Source: Lentzea pudingi (GTDB lineage Bacteria > Actinomycetota > Actinomycetes > Mycobacteriales > Pseudonocardiaceae). From it: DNA of 64,000 nt. This document shows positions 7,988 through 16,849 of this stretch, piece by piece (the first letter of the stretch is position 1; every line of letters begins with the position of its first letter). The position numbers and the translations under genes were made by a program. The DNA lies in contig NZ_BMNC01000002.1 in assembly GCF_014646255.1 (NCBI RefSeq), positions 742,140 through 806,139 of the forward strand, given 5' to 3'. A model generated the notes under the pieces. That model was not told the origin of the DNA and made no database searches. It worked only from the letters and a program-made list of their open reading frames with translations.

Positions 7988-9865
7988 ATGGGGGACTTCC
8001 TCGTCTACACGATCGGCTTCCCGATCACGTTCGTGCTGCTCGTCCTGGGCATGGCCCTGGCGGCGCGGCGCATCCTCGGCCTGCGCGTCGGCCTGATCCG
8101 CACCGCACTGATGTGCGCGCTCGCGATGTCGATCGCGACGACGATCTTCGGCGAGACGACCGCCGAACCGTCCGCCGCGCTGGCCACCGTGCAACTCGGA
8201 CTGGCCCTGCTGGTCGTGATCGGCCTGCTGGCGTTCGCCGAGATCATCGTGCCGACCGGCTCGATCCCACCGCCGACCGAGTGGTGGGGCATGGCGCGCC
8301 GCCGGATCGCGCGGACCCGCCGGTACTCGCGGATCACCACGATCGCGGTCCGGCACGGTCTCGGCCCCTACCTGCGCGGCCGGGAACGGACCTCCACCGG
8401 CCTCTCGCGGTCGCTGCGGCTCGCGCTGCAGGACGCCGGCGTCACGTTCGTGAAGCTCGGCCAGGTGCTGTCCACGCGCGCCGACCTGCTTCCACAGGAC
8501 TTCGTCGACGAGCTGAGCCTGTTGCAGGACAACGTTCCCGCCGCGAAGTGGGAGCAGGTGCGAGCCGTGCTCAACGCCGAGGTCGGCCTCGACGCGTTCC
8601 GGGAGGTCGACCCCGAACCCCTGGCGGCGGCGTCGATCGCCCAGGTGCACCGCGCCGTGCTGAAGTCCGGCGCCGAGGTCGTCGTCAAGGTGCAGCGCCC
8701 GGACGTCCGCGCCACCGCCGAGGGTGACCTCGACATCGTCACGCGGCTCGCCGAGAAACTGCAGCGCACCCGGTGGGGATCCGCACTGGGCGTCCGCGAC
8801 CTGGCCGCCGGGTTCGCCGCCGCGTTGCGCGAGGAGCTCGACTTCAAGATCGAGGCCCGCAACATCACGACCGTCGCGGCGGCCTCGGACTCGTCGGTCG
8901 GGCTGCCCCACGTCCACCTCTCGACGTCCCGCGTGCTCGTCATGGACCGCCTCGACGGCGTGCCGTTGCGCGGCGCGGCGGAGGACGAGGGCCTGGCGCG
9001 CACCCTGCTGCGGTTCGTGCTGCGCCAGGTGATGCTCGACGGCGTCTTCCACGCCGACCCGCACCCCGGCAACGTGCTGCTGCTCGCCGACGGACGCCTC
9101 GGCCTGCTCGACTTCGGCTCGGTCGGGCGGATCGACTCCGCGCTGCGCTCGGCGTTGCAACGGCTGCTGCTGGCGATCGACCGCGGCGACCCGGCGGGCC
9201 TCACGGACGCGTTGCTGGAACTCACCTCACGCCCCGAGGACATCGACGAGCAACGCCTGGAGCGCGCGCTGGGGCAGTTCATGGCCCGGCACCTCGGCGC
9301 GGGCATGCGCCCGGACGTGGAGATGTTCGGCGACCTGTTCCTGATCGTGTCGCGGTTCGGCCTGAGCATCCCGCCGGAGATCGCGGCCGTGTTCCGGGCC
9401 TTGGCGACGCTGGAGGGCACGCTGGCGACGCTCGCGCCGGGCTTCAACATCGTCGTGGAGTCGCGGTCGTTCGCCGCCGAGCAGATCTCCGAACGGCTCA
9501 CGCCCGAGTCGGTGCAGCGGACCATGGCCGAGGAGCTGCAGGCCGTGCTACCGATGCTGCGCCGGTTGCCGCGGCGGATCGACCGGATCACCGGGGCGAT
9601 GGAGCAGGGCCGCCTGAGCATGTCGATGAGGCTGTTCGCGGACGAGCGCGACAGGTCGTTCGTCACGGGCCTGCTGCACCAGGTGATGCTGACCGCGCTG
9701 GGCGCGACCGCCGGCGTGATGGCGGTGCTGCTGCTCGGGTCGACCGGCGGGCCGCAGATCGCGGCGGACGTCGGGCTGCACCAAGTGCTCGGCTACAACC
9801 TGCTGATCATCGCGGTGCTGCTGGGCCTGCGCGTCGTCGTCACGGTGCTCAGACCGCGTTCCTGA
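7988..9865 (+). CDS. UbiB/ABC1/AarF-family atypical kinase
   Basis: A 625-residue membrane protein of the UbiB (AarF/ABC1/ADCK) atypical protein-kinase-like family, which supports isoprenoid lipid and quinone metabolism. Two or three membrane helices precede the kinase domain and two more are found at the C-terminus (about 570-620). Family motifs are visible: the KxGQ region FVKLGQVLSTRADLLP, the Ala-rich loop AAASIAQVH, the nucleotide-binding Lys in VVVKVQRP, catalytic HADPHPGN and the metal-binding LDFGSVG. ATG 7988 is the first start after the upstream hairpin; the longer frame would begin inside that terminator. It is transcribed alone, with a converging small gene downstream. Confidence 0.9.
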   Translation: MGDFLVYTIGFPITFVLLVLGMALAARRILGLRVGLIRTALMCALAMSIATTIFGETTAEPSAALATVQLGLALLVVIGLLAFAEIIVPTGSIPPPTEWWGMARRRIARTRRYSRITTIAVRHGLGPYLRGRERTSTGLSRSLRLALQDAGVTFVKLGQVLSTRADLLPQDFVDELSLLQDNVPAAKWEQVRAVLNAEVGLDAFREVDPEPLAAASIAQVHRAVLKSGAEVVVKVQRPDVRATAEGDLDIVTRLAEKLQRTRWGSALGVRDLAAGFAAALREELDFKIEARNITTVAAASDSSVGLPHVHLSTSRVLVMDRLDGVPLRGAAEDEGLARTLLRFVLRQVMLDGVFHADPHPGNVLLLADGRLGLLDFGSVGRIDSALRSALQRLLLAIDRGDPAGLTDALLELTSRPEDIDEQRLERALGQFMARHLGAGMRPDVEMFGDLFLIVSRFGLSIPPEIAAVFRALATLEGTLATLAPGFNIVVESRSFAAEQISERLTPESVQRTMAEELQAVLPMLRRLPRRIDRITGAMEQGRLSMSMRLFADERDRSFVTGLLHQVMLTALGATAGVMAVLLLGSTGGPQIAADVGLHQVLGYNLLIIAVLLGLRVVVTVLRPRS

Positions 9866-9874
9866 ACTACGTAC

Positions 9875-10279
9875 CTAGAACTGTCTGCGGTAGACGGAGA
9901 CGTCGTCGCGCCACACGCCGAACACGTCCGGCGCGGACTGGACGACCGTCATCTCGTTGAGGTGGCCGAGCACCCGCCAGGCGCGCGCAACCGCTTGCGG
10001 GCCCGCGTAGGCGATCGTGCAGAAGCGGCGCGGTTCCACGACCGTGCGCACGCGGTCGACGTGGCCGACGCTCATCGGCGTGTCCTGCCACAGGTCCAAT
10101 GTGTACCCGGTGCGGATCGGGTCGCCGGACCCCAGCACGCCCTCGATGCTGACGACCAGTCTGTCGTGCTCGAGCCTCAGGTCGTAGTGCCCGCTGCGCG
10201 GCGGTGTGCCGCCGGTGTACGCGGAGCGTGCCGGGTCGAGCACCCAGTGCCCCAGAAAAGGCACGAGATCGTCACTCAT
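9875..10279 (-). CDS. conserved hypothetical protein, possibly lipocalin-like
   Basis: A 134-residue protein with no signal peptide or membrane helix. It has a run of short alternating strands (HWVLDPARSAY, HYDLRLEHDRLVVSI, FCTIAYAG), which gives it the look of a small beta-barrel ligand-binding protein. I do not recognise the family with confidence. The start ATG 10279 is preceded by GAAGGGAC; an upstream in-frame start at 10330 would run into the divergent gene's control region. It is divergent from the VTT-domain protein and converges on the UbiB-like gene. Confidence 0.65.
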   Translation of the reverse strand: MSDDLVPFLGHWVLDPARSAYTGGTPPRSGHYDLRLEHDRLVVSIEGVLGSGDPIRTGYTLDLWQDTPMSVGHVDRVRTVVEPRRFCTIAYAGPQAVARAWRVLGHLNEMTVVQSAPDVFGVWRDDVSVYRRQF

Positions 10280-10349
10280 GTGTGTCCCTTCGCGGAACCT
10301 GCGCCACTGGCGGATTGTCCGGCGGATCAACGTGGGCGACCATCACCCG

Positions 10350-11000
10350 ATGAGTTATGAGACGGGCGTTCGGTGGAAGTGGATACCGGCCGTCGTGCTC
10401 GGCTTCGTCCTGCTGAGCTGGATCGTGTTCGAGGCACTGGACCTCATCGACTTCGACGGGGTCGTCACGTGGGTGCGTGGCATCGACCCGGTGTGGGCGG
10501 CGGCGGCGATCTTCGGCCTGCTCGTCGTGGACGTGCTGCTGCCCGTGCCGTCCACTCCGCTCATCGTGCTGGCCGGAACGGCACTCGGCCTGCCCTTCGG
10601 GCTGGCACTCGCGGTAGTCGGATCCCTGGGTTCCTCTGCCGCAGGGTACGCCCTGGGACGGTTCGCGGGCCCGTGGCTGGTGCGCCGGGTGGTGACCATC
10701 GAGGAACTGACCGAGATGCGGCGCTGGGGCCGTCAGTTCGGGCCCTGGTTCTTCGGCGTGGCGCGCGGCATCCCGATGATGGCCGAGACGGTGTCGGTGT
10801 CCGCCGGGGTGTCGCGGGTGTCGTTCCGGACCTTCATGTCGTTCACGCTCATCGGCACCCTGCCGATTTGCGCCGCCTACGTGTTCGCGGGGTCGCAGGC
10901 GGACACCGTCGAGCAGATCGTGATGATCAGCGCCGTCGGATTCCTGCTGACCGTCGGCCTCTTCTACCTGCTGCGCCGGCTCGTGAAGGCGGCACCTTAG
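10350..11000 (+). CDS. VTT-domain (DedA/TVP38-like) membrane protein
   Basis: A 216-residue integral membrane protein with five to six predicted helices. The VTT-domain signature region is visible: PVPSTPLIVLAGTALGLPFG, then the glycine-rich GSSAAGYALGRFAG and the Arg-containing motif FGVARGIPMMAETVSVSAG. DedA-family proteins flip lipids or support membrane homeostasis. The ATG 10350 gives a protein beginning with a short cytoplasmic segment before helix 1; an upstream in-frame ATG at 10206 would overlap the divergent gene and lacks support. The gene ends 34 bases before the Y-RNA-like cluster. Confidence 0.85.
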   Translation: MSYETGVRWKWIPAVVLGFVLLSWIVFEALDLIDFDGVVTWVRGIDPVWAAAAIFGLLVVDVLLPVPSTPLIVLAGTALGLPFGLALAVVGSLGSSAAGYALGRFAGPWLVRRVVTIEELTEMRRWGRQFGPWFFGVARGIPMMAETVSVSAGVSRVSFRTFMSFTLIGTLPICAAYVFAGSQADTVEQIVMISAVGFLLTVGLFYLLRRLVKAAP

Positions 11001-11033
11001 GAAAAACCCTTTGCGCGGTGTGGTTGTATGAAT

Positions 11034-11158
11034 GAGCGCCCGGTGCGCAGCGAAGGGTTACTTCTGGTGATTCTCAGGTTCGATTCCTGAGGCCGGTTCC
11101 GGCCGGTCTCGTCCACCTCGGTGGACACGTCACCCTCCGCGATTTGATCTCGGGCGTC
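11034..11158 (+). ncRNA. Y-RNA-like gene 1 with T-arm-like hairpin
   Basis: A terminal stem forms between GCGCCCG (11036-11042) and CGGGCGT (11151-11157). Next to it is the motif GGTGCG...AGGGTTACTT, shared with the other two copies, facing CCCTCCGCGATTTGATCTC on the 3' side. Internally CTCAGGTTCGATTCCTGAG forms a tRNA T-arm-like hairpin. The position directly upstream of the Ro60-like gene and the fold match bacterial Y RNAs (YrlA type), which dock on the Ro ring. A GCGCGGTGTGGTTG block precedes this copy and copy 2, and may be promoter sequence. Confidence 0.68.
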
Positions 11159-11213
11159 CAAAAACTCCACATTCCGCCAGTAATTCGCTGGCGCGGTGTG
11201 GTTGCATAAAAAT

Positions 11214-11286
11214 CGCACCCGGTGCGAAGTCGACGGATACTTCATCTGTAAAATGACCCCCGTCGGCGGTTTTGAACTCGGGAGCG
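11214..11286 (+). ncRNA. short Y-RNA-like gene 2
   Basis: CGCACCCG (11214-11221) pairs with CGGGAGCG (11279-11286), 7 of 8 positions, enclosing GGTGCGAAG...GGATACTTC and an inner stem CGACGG (11231-11236)/CCGTCG (11260-11265). It shares the 5' block GCGCGGTGTGGTTG with copy 1 but lacks the tRNA-like module, being only about 73 nt. It looks like a minimal Ro-binding stem without the effector domain. Confidence 0.55.
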
Positions 11287-11293
11287 CACAACT

Positions 11294-11442
11294 CCACACG
11301 TGTCCGGTGCGAAGCAGAGGGTTACTTCCACTCCTAATGGGCAGGTTGCGGGTTCGAATCCCGCCAGACGGGCAACCGGCTGTAGCTCAAACTGGCAGAG
11401 CAGCAACGTACCTTCCGCGACCTTGATCTCGGACACGTGTGG
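11294..11442 (+). ncRNA. Y-RNA-like gene 3 (YrlA type) with permuted tRNA-like module
   Basis: A perfect 13-bp terminal stem joins CCACACGTGTCCG (11294-11306) and CGGACACGTGTGG (11430-11442). The adjoining internal region GGTGCGAAG...AGGGTTACTTCC / CCTTCCGCGACCTTGATCTC matches the Ro-binding part of copy 1. Inside is a T-arm, GCGGGTTCGAATCCCGC (11348-11364), followed by a D-arm-like GTAGCTCAAACTGGCAGAGC (11382-11401). The T-arm precedes the D-arm, so this is not a tRNA gene; the order is as in YrlA tRNA mimics. It ends 45 bases before the rsr start. Confidence 0.78.
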
Positions 11443-11486
11443 CGTTCGTGGGCTCCCTTTTCTTTTGTCTTGAGGGGGAAGAGCCG

Positions 11487-13076
11487 ATGGCGAAGTTCAA
11501 CATCTTCCGCGCACGTCCGGCGGGCACCAGCCCGGTCGCCACGGCGCAGGAAGCGACCGGCCGCACCTACGAGGGCGGCGACGGCTACGCGCGCGACACG
11601 AAGTCCGAGCTTTTCCTGCTCGCCGTGTCGAACATGGGCGGCGAGGACACCTTCTACGAGTCGGGTTCCGAGCGCGACAACCGTTTCGCACAGCTCGTGC
11701 ACACGGCCGCCCTGACGGATCCCGAGTGGACCGCACGCCTGCTCGCGTGGCTGCGCAACGAGGCCAACATGCGCACGGCGTCGCTTGTGGGCGCGGCCGA
11801 GTTCGTCCACGCACGGCTCCTGTTCGAGTCTTCCGCAGGCGTCACCAACCGTGCCGTCGTGGACTCCGTGCTGCAGCGAGCCGACGAGCCGGGCGAGCTC
11901 CTCGCGTACTGGACGGGCAAGCACGGCCGGCGTGTGCCGAAGCCGATCAAGCGCGGCATCTCCGACGCCGTCGGGCGCCTCTACAACGAGCGCGCCGTCC
12001 TCAAGTGGGACAGCGACGCCCGCGGCTTCCGCATGGCCGACGTGCTGAACCTCGCCCACCCCTCGCCCGCCGCACCGTGGCAGGGCGCGCTGTTCCAGCA
12101 CGTGCTGGACCGCCGCCGTTCCGCGGACGCGCCCGTGCCCGCTGACCTGCGCGTGGTCACGGCCCGGCGTGAGCTGATGGCGTGGCCGGTCGAGCAGCGC
12201 CGCGCGCTCTTCTCGCGTCCCGACGCGGCCGGCGTGCTGCGCGGCGCCGGGATGACGTGGGAGGCCGTGTCGGGGTGGCTGCAGGGCCCGCTGACGCGCG
12301 AGGTGTGGGAGGCGCTCGCGCCGTCGATGGGCTACATGGCTCAGTTGCGGAACCTCAGGAACTTCGACGAGGCCGGCATGTCCGACGAGGCGGCGGCCGC
12401 CGTGGCAACCCGTCTGGCCGACCCCGGCCAGGTGGCGCGCTCGCGCCAGTTCCCGTTCCGCTTCCTGTCCGCCTACGAGGCGGCGCCGAGCCTGCGCTGG
12501 GGCCACGCCCTGGACCAGGCGCTGCAGGCGTCGCTGTCGAACCTGCCCGCACTGCCGGGCCGTTCGCTGGTCCTCGTCGACACCTCGGCGTCGATGACGG
12601 GCGGCGCGATCTCGGCCCGGTCGAAGGTCACCCCGGCCAAGGCCGCGGCGGTCTTCGGCGTCGCACTCGGCGCGAAGGGCGAGCAGGTCGACGTGGTCGG
12701 CTTCGCGGACGGCACGTTCCGGCACGACGTCAAGCCGGGCGCGTCGGTGATCCGCGAGGTGGACCGGTTCCTGAAGCGGATCGGCGAGGTCGGGCACGGC
12801 ACCGACATCGTCGGATCGCTGAAGCGCTCCTACCGGCGCCACGACCGCGTGTTCATCATCTCGGACATGCAGACGATGTCCGGGTACCACGGGCAGGGCG
12901 TCTCGAACGTCGTGCCGGCGCACGTGCCGATCTACGGGTTCAACCTGGGTGGGTACCGCAACGCCGCGTACGCCACCGGCAAGGCGAACCGGCACGAGTT
13001 CGGAGGCCTTTCGGACGCGACGTTCCGGATGGTCCCCTTGCTCGAAGCAGGCCGGAACGCCACCTGGCCGTTCTGA
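11487..13076 (+). CDS. rsr: Ro60-like TROVE domain ribonucleoprotein (Rsr)
   Basis: A 529-residue ring-forming RNA-binding protein orthologous to Ro60. The TROVE (HEAT-like) domain spans about residues 20-350 (GRTYEGGDGYARDTKSELF at its start). A C-terminal von Willebrand factor A domain carries the MIDAS motif DTSASMTGG, with Asp365, and a HGTDIVGSL segment. Bacterial Ro binds Y RNA and helps 3'-to-5' exonucleases with structured RNA, especially after stress. The ATG 11487 is chosen because it follows GAGGGGGAAG and gives the MAKFN start; the longer frame would begin inside Y RNA 3. Y-RNA-like genes lie immediately upstream and a terminator follows. Confidence 0.92.
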   Translation: MAKFNIFRARPAGTSPVATAQEATGRTYEGGDGYARDTKSELFLLAVSNMGGEDTFYESGSERDNRFAQLVHTAALTDPEWTARLLAWLRNEANMRTASLVGAAEFVHARLLFESSAGVTNRAVVDSVLQRADEPGELLAYWTGKHGRRVPKPIKRGISDAVGRLYNERAVLKWDSDARGFRMADVLNLAHPSPAAPWQGALFQHVLDRRRSADAPVPADLRVVTARRELMAWPVEQRRALFSRPDAAGVLRGAGMTWEAVSGWLQGPLTREVWEALAPSMGYMAQLRNLRNFDEAGMSDEAAAAVATRLADPGQVARSRQFPFRFLSAYEAAPSLRWGHALDQALQASLSNLPALPGRSLVLVDTSASMTGGAISARSKVTPAKAAAVFGVALGAKGEQVDVVGFADGTFRHDVKPGASVIREVDRFLKRIGEVGHGTDIVGSLKRSYRRHDRVFIISDMQTMSGYHGQGVSNVVPAHVPIYGFNLGGYRNAAYATGKANRHEFGGLSDATFRMVPLLEAGRNATWPF

Positions 13077-13078
13077 CG

Positions 13079-13114
13079 GTGTGAGAGCTCCCCTGACGCG
13101 GAGAGCTCTCACAC
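13079..13114 (+). terminator. terminator hairpin after rsr
   Basis: GTGTGAGAGCTC (13079-13090) pairs perfectly with 13103-13114 around a 12-base loop. It begins 3 bases after the rsr stop codon. Confidence 0.75.
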
Positions 13115-13153
13115 TTACTATCAGTTAGCGTTTTGACCAGCTATGATGCCGGT

Positions 13154-13507
13154 ATGGAGTTCAACGTGTTCGCGAAGGCGTGCCCGTCACGTCCCACGCT
13201 GGAGCACGTCACGGGCAGGTGGGGCGGCCTGACGCTGGGCGTGCTCGTGGACGGTCCGCTGCGCTTCAACGAGCTGCGCCGCCGCGTCGACGGGGTCAGC
13301 GAGAAGATGCTCTCGCAGACGTTGCAGGCCCTCGAGCGCGACGGGCTCGTGCACCGGGAAGCCCAGAACACGAACCCGCCGCGCGTCGACTACAGCCTGA
13401 CGCCGCTCGGGCGCGAGACGGCGGACAGGCTGCTCGCGCTCATCCACTTGCTGGAGGCGCGGATGCCCGAAGTGCTGGAAGCGCAGAAGGCGTACGACGC
13501 CCGCTGA
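13154..13507 (+). CDS. HxlR-family transcriptional regulator
   Basis: A 117-residue winged-helix DNA-binding protein. Family features are present: a near-N-terminal Cys (AKACPSR), the segment [11 protein letters not shown], then [20 protein letters not shown] as the recognition helix region and [11 protein letters not shown] plus VDYSLTPLG as the wing. HxlR proteins often sense aldehydes, redox state or quinones. The ATG 13154 matches the family length; an upstream TTG at 13133 would only add seven residues. It converges on the serine dehydratase gene and has no obvious operon partner, so its target is unknown. Confidence 0.85.
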   Translation: MEFNVFAKACPSRPTLEHVTGRWGGLTLGVLVDGPLRFNELRRRVDGVSEKMLSQTLQALERDGLVHREAQNTNPPRVDYSLTPLGRETADRLLALIHLLEARMPEVLEAQKAYDAR

Positions 13508-13508
13508 G

Positions 13509-14873
13509 TCAGCACTCGATGACGTTCACGGCGAGCCCGCCGCGTGCCGTCTCCTTGTACTTCACCGACATGTCCTTGCCGGTGTCCCGCATGGTCTTGA
13601 TGACCTTGTCGAGCGACACGAAGTGCGAGCCGTCGCCCCGCAAAGCCATGCGCACGGCCGTGATGGCCTTGATGGACGCGACGGCGTTGCGTTCGATGCA
13701 CGGGATCTGCACCAGCCCGCCGATCGGGTCGCACGTCAGGCCGAGGTTGTGCTCCATGGCGATCTCGGCGGCGTTCTCGACCTGTTCGGGGGTGCCGCCG
13801 AGGACCTCGGCGAGACCGCCGGCGGCCATCGAGCAGGCCGAGCCGACCTCGCCCTGGCAGCCGACCTCGGCGCCGGAGATCGACGCGTTCTCCTTGAACA
13901 GCACGCCGATCGCGGCCGCCGTGAGCAGGAACCTGACCACGCCGTCGTCAGAAGCTCCCGGCACGAACTTCGTGTAGTAGTGCAGGACCGCGGGGACGAT
14001 GCCCGCCGCGCCGTTGGTCGGCGCGGTGACGACACGGCCGCCAGCCGCGTTCTCCTCGTTGACGGCCAGCGCGAAGAGCGTCACCCAGTCCATGACCCGC
14101 AGCGGGTCGGTGACGAAGTGCTCACCCTGCAACGACTTGCGCATCTCGGCGGCGCGGCGGCGGACCTTGAGGCCGCCGGGCAGGACGCCCTGCTCGGTGC
14201 AGCCGCGTTCGACGCACTCCTGCATGACGTGCCAGATGTGCAGCAGCCCGGAGCGCACCTCTTCTTCTGTGCGCCACGACAGCTCGTTGGCCATCATGAT
14301 CTCGCTGATCGACAGGCCGGTCTCGCGGCAGCGCGCGAGGAGTTGGTCGCCGGTCAGGAACGGGTGTGGCAACGGTGTCGAGTCGGGCTTGATCCGGTCG
14401 GTGCCCGACGCGTTCTCGTCGACGACGAAACCGCCGCCGATCGAGTAGTAGACGGCGTGCTCGACCGACTTGTCACCGCTGAACGCCTCGAAGCTCATCC
14501 CGTTGGGGTGCAACGGGAGTGACTTGCGGCGGTGCATGACGAGGTCGCGGTCGTGCACGAAGTCGATCTCGTGCGCGCCGCCGAGCTTCAGCCGGCCGCC
14601 GGAGACGATCTCCTCGACGCGGGCCGCCGCGACCGTGGGATCGACTTCTTCCGGGAGGTTTCCTTCAAGGCCCAGGAACACGGCCTTCGGGCTGCCGTGA
14701 CCGTGTCCGGTGGCGCCGAGCGAGCCGAACAGCTCGACGTGCACACGGTCCACTGAGGACAGTTTCGGGCCGAGCTTGTGCACGAACATCGCGGCCGCGC
14801 GCATCGGGCCGACCGTGTGGGAGCTGGACGGTCCGATGCCGACGGAGAACAGGTCGAAAACGCTGATCGCCAC
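13509..14873 (-). CDS. sdaA: L-serine dehydratase, single-chain iron-sulfur type
   Basis: A 454-residue enzyme that deaminates L-serine to pyruvate. The N-terminal domain has the [17 protein letters not shown] signature. The C-terminal catalytic domain carries the cysteines that ligate the [4Fe-4S] cluster, in the contexts [15 protein letters not shown] and QIPCIERN. The start is GTG 14873, with AAGGA 7 bases upstream. It lies 44 bases downstream of gcvH and is very probably co-transcribed with it under the glycine riboswitch at 15355-15465. Together they would route excess glycine through serine to pyruvate. Confidence 0.93.
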   Translation of the reverse strand: MAISVFDLFSVGIGPSSSHTVGPMRAAAMFVHKLGPKLSSVDRVHVELFGSLGATGHGHGSPKAVFLGLEGNLPEEVDPTVAAARVEEIVSGGRLKLGGAHEIDFVHDRDLVMHRRKSLPLHPNGMSFEAFSGDKSVEHAVYYSIGGGFVVDENASGTDRIKPDSTPLPHPFLTGDQLLARCRETGLSISEIMMANELSWRTEEEVRSGLLHIWHVMQECVERGCTEQGVLPGGLKVRRRAAEMRKSLQGEHFVTDPLRVMDWVTLFALAVNEENAAGGRVVTAPTNGAAGIVPAVLHYYTKFVPGASDDGVVRFLLTAAAIGVLFKENASISGAEVGCQGEVGSACSMAAGGLAEVLGGTPEQVENAAEIAMEHNLGLTCDPIGGLVQIPCIERNAVASIKAITAVRMALRGDGSHFVSLDKVIKTMRDTGKDMSVKYKETARGGLAVNVIEC

Positions 14874-14917
14874 TGATCAGTCCTTCGTGGTGGTGGGGCG
14901 GTCAGTCAGGCCCAGGA

Positions 14918-15301
14918 TCAACTGGTCTGGGTGAGCTCGGCGTACTTCGCCGCCGTGAGGAGGTTCTCCGCCGAGTCCACACGGACCTTGAACAGCCAGC
15001 CGGCGCCGTACGGGTCGCTGTTCACGACCGCCGGGTCGTCCACGACAGCGCTGTTGACCTCGAGCACCTCACCGGTGACGGGCGAGAACAGGTCGCTGAC
15101 GGACTTGGTGGACTCCAGTTCGCCGCAGACCTCGTTGGTGACGACCTTGGCACCGACCTCGGGCAGCTGGACGTACACGATGTCACCGAGGGCGTCGGCG
15201 GCGTACTCGGTGATTCCGCAGGTCAGCGGGTCCTGGGTGCCCGGCGTCCAGTCGACCCACTCGTGCTCGACGGTGTAGAGCAGGTTCTCGGGGAACTCCA
15301 C
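14918..15301 (-). CDS. gcvH: glycine cleavage system H protein
   Basis: A 127-residue lipoyl carrier protein of the glycine cleavage system. It shuttles the aminomethyl group between the P, T and L proteins. The lipoylated Lys66 sits in [11 protein letters not shown], and the family N-terminus YTVEHEWV and C-terminal GAGWLFKV are intact. The start is GTG 15301. The gene is preceded by a glycine riboswitch and followed at 44 bases by sdaA. The gcvT and gcvP genes are not in the window, so the cleavage system is split across the genome. Confidence 0.94.
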   Translation of the reverse strand: MEFPENLLYTVEHEWVDWTPGTQDPLTCGITEYAADALGDIVYVQLPEVGAKVVTNEVCGELESTKSVSDLFSPVTGEVLEVNSAVVDDPAVVNSDPYGAGWLFKVRVDSAENLLTAAKYAELTQTS

Positions 15302-15354
15302 GGCGCGACTCCTCTGGCAGTGACGGATCAGGAAACTTGCGCCCCCTCCGCCGT

Positions 15355-15465
15355 GCAGAGTTGCCTACCCCGGGTGGTCTTGCTGCCTGAGAGTGTGCGG
15401 GAGCTTGCCCCTTCGGCGCCCCGACCGGTTCGTCGAGGTCTCTCCCACGCGGGTTCTGGCGCTCG
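15355..15465 (-). promoter_or_regulatory. glycine riboswitch upstream of gcvH-sdaA
   Basis: Read on the minus strand, the aptamer core has GTGGGAGAGACC, the GCGCCGAAGGGGCAAGC element and ACTCTCAGGCAGCAAGACC, the hallmark blocks of glycine aptamers. Only one full aptamer is visible rather than the common tandem pair. In Actinobacteria such elements usually switch gcv genes on with glycine. Confidence 0.88.
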
Positions 15466-15682
15466 CGCGCCGCGGCCGGTGTTCAGTTGTCCGGGCCGAA
15501 CGCTATGTGCGGTCCCCGCCGGGTGTCAACGCGGGACGGTCGAGCGGAACGCGAACGAGCCTCAGGTCGCTCTGTTCCAACTGAACAAACCAGGGGGTGC
15601 CGGATAGTGCCAGCTGCACAGTGACATGACCTTGCGACTGGCCCACATTATGAGATGTAGGCCACCGAACGGAGGAGTCATC

Positions 15683-16795
15683 GTGCGGATCGCAGTTCCC
15701 CGCGAGATCAAGAACCACGAGTACCGCGTCGCTCTCACCCCCGCCGGTGCGCACGAGCTGACCAGCCGCGGGCACGACATCTACGTCGAGCAGGGCGCCG
15801 GTCTCGGTTCCGCGATCACCGACGAGGAGTACCTCGCCGCGGGCGCCAAGATCCTCGCGACCGCCGACGACGTGTGGGCCGAGGGCGACCTGGTGCTCAA
15901 GGTGAAGGAGCCGATCGCCGAGGAGTACCCGCGTCTCCGCGCCGGCCAGACCCTCTTCACGTACCTGCACCTCGCCGCCGACAAGCCGCTGACCGAGGCG
16001 CTGCTCGCCTCCGGCACGACGGCCATCGCCTACGAGACCGTGCAGCTGCCGAACCGCTCGCTGCCGCTGCTCGCCCCGATGTCCGAGGTCGCGGGCCGCC
16101 TGGCCCCGCAGGTCGGCGCGTTCAGCCTGATGAAGCCCTCCGGCGGCCGCGGCGTGCTGCCCGGCGGCGTCCCCGGTGTCGCCCCGGCCCGCGTGGTCGT
16201 CATCGGTGGCGGTGTGGCGGGCGTCAACGCGGCCACCATCGCCGTCGGCATGGGCGCGGACGTGCAGATCCTCGACACCAACGTCGACCGCCTGCGCCAG
16301 ATCGACGCCCAGTTCCAGGGCCGCCTGCGCACGCTGGCGTCGAACTCGTTCGCCATCGAGCAGGCCGTCCGCGAGGCCGACCTCGTCATCGGCGCCGTGC
16401 TCGTGCCCGGTGCCGCGGCCCCGAAGCTCGTGTCGAACGCGCTGGTCGCGGACATGAAGCCGGGTTCGGTGCTCGTCGACATCGCCATCGACCAGGGCGG
16501 CTGCTTCGAGGACTCCCGCGCCACCACTCACGCCGAGCCGACCTACGAGGTCCACAACTCGGTGTTCTACTGCGTCGCGAACATGCCGGGCGCCGTCCCG
16601 CGCACCTCGACCTACGCGCTGACCAACGTGACGCTGCCCTACGCCGTCGCGCTGGCCGACAAGGGCTGGGAGAAGGCGCTGAAGGACGACCGTTCGCTGG
16701 CCCTGGGTCTCAACGTCCACGCCGGCCTGCTGACCAACGGCCCGGTGGCCGACGCGACCGGCCTCGTGCACACGCCGCTGGAGACCGTCGTCTAA
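15683..16795 (+). CDS. ald: alanine dehydrogenase
   Basis: A 370-residue NAD-dependent enzyme that interconverts L-alanine and pyruvate plus ammonia. It begins MRIAVPREIKNHEYRVALTP, the pyruvate-binding signature. The nucleotide-binding loop VVIGGGVAGVNAA is near residue 170 and the catalytic His96-type region appears as TYLHLAAD. Its length equals the family's usual 371. The GTG start at 15683 is 5 bases after GGAGGAG (15671-15677); the longer frame from 15626 lacks a ribosome-binding site. It is divergent from gcvH and followed by a strong terminator. Confidence 0.95.
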   Translation: MRIAVPREIKNHEYRVALTPAGAHELTSRGHDIYVEQGAGLGSAITDEEYLAAGAKILATADDVWAEGDLVLKVKEPIAEEYPRLRAGQTLFTYLHLAADKPLTEALLASGTTAIAYETVQLPNRSLPLLAPMSEVAGRLAPQVGAFSLMKPSGGRGVLPGGVPGVAPARVVVIGGGVAGVNAATIAVGMGADVQILDTNVDRLRQIDAQFQGRLRTLASNSFAIEQAVREADLVIGAVLVPGAAAPKLVSNALVADMKPGSVLVDIAIDQGGCFEDSRATTHAEPTYEVHNSVFYCVANMPGAVPRTSTYALTNVTLPYAVALADKGWEKALKDDRSLALGLNVHAGLLTNGPVADATGLVHTPLETVV

Positions 16796-16815
16796 GACCA
16801 ACCGAATGAATGAGG

Positions 16816-16846
16816 CCCCCGCACGCGTGAATCGCTGCGGGGGTTT
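16816..16846. terminator. bidirectional intrinsic terminator
   Basis: CCCCCGCA (16816-16823) pairs with TGCGGGGG (16836-16843), 12-base loop, followed by TTT. It lies between the converging ald and TetR genes. Confidence 0.8.
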
Positions 16847-16849
16847 CGC

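Noticed and set aside
11348..11401. tRNA gene suggested by T-arm and D-arm sequences
   Set aside because: The arms are in reverse order and there is no anticodon or acceptor stem; the closing stem and location fit a Y RNA.
15302..15354. Second glycine aptamer
   Set aside because: No second copy of the GCGCCGAAGGGGC-type core was seen in the remaining leader before gcvH.
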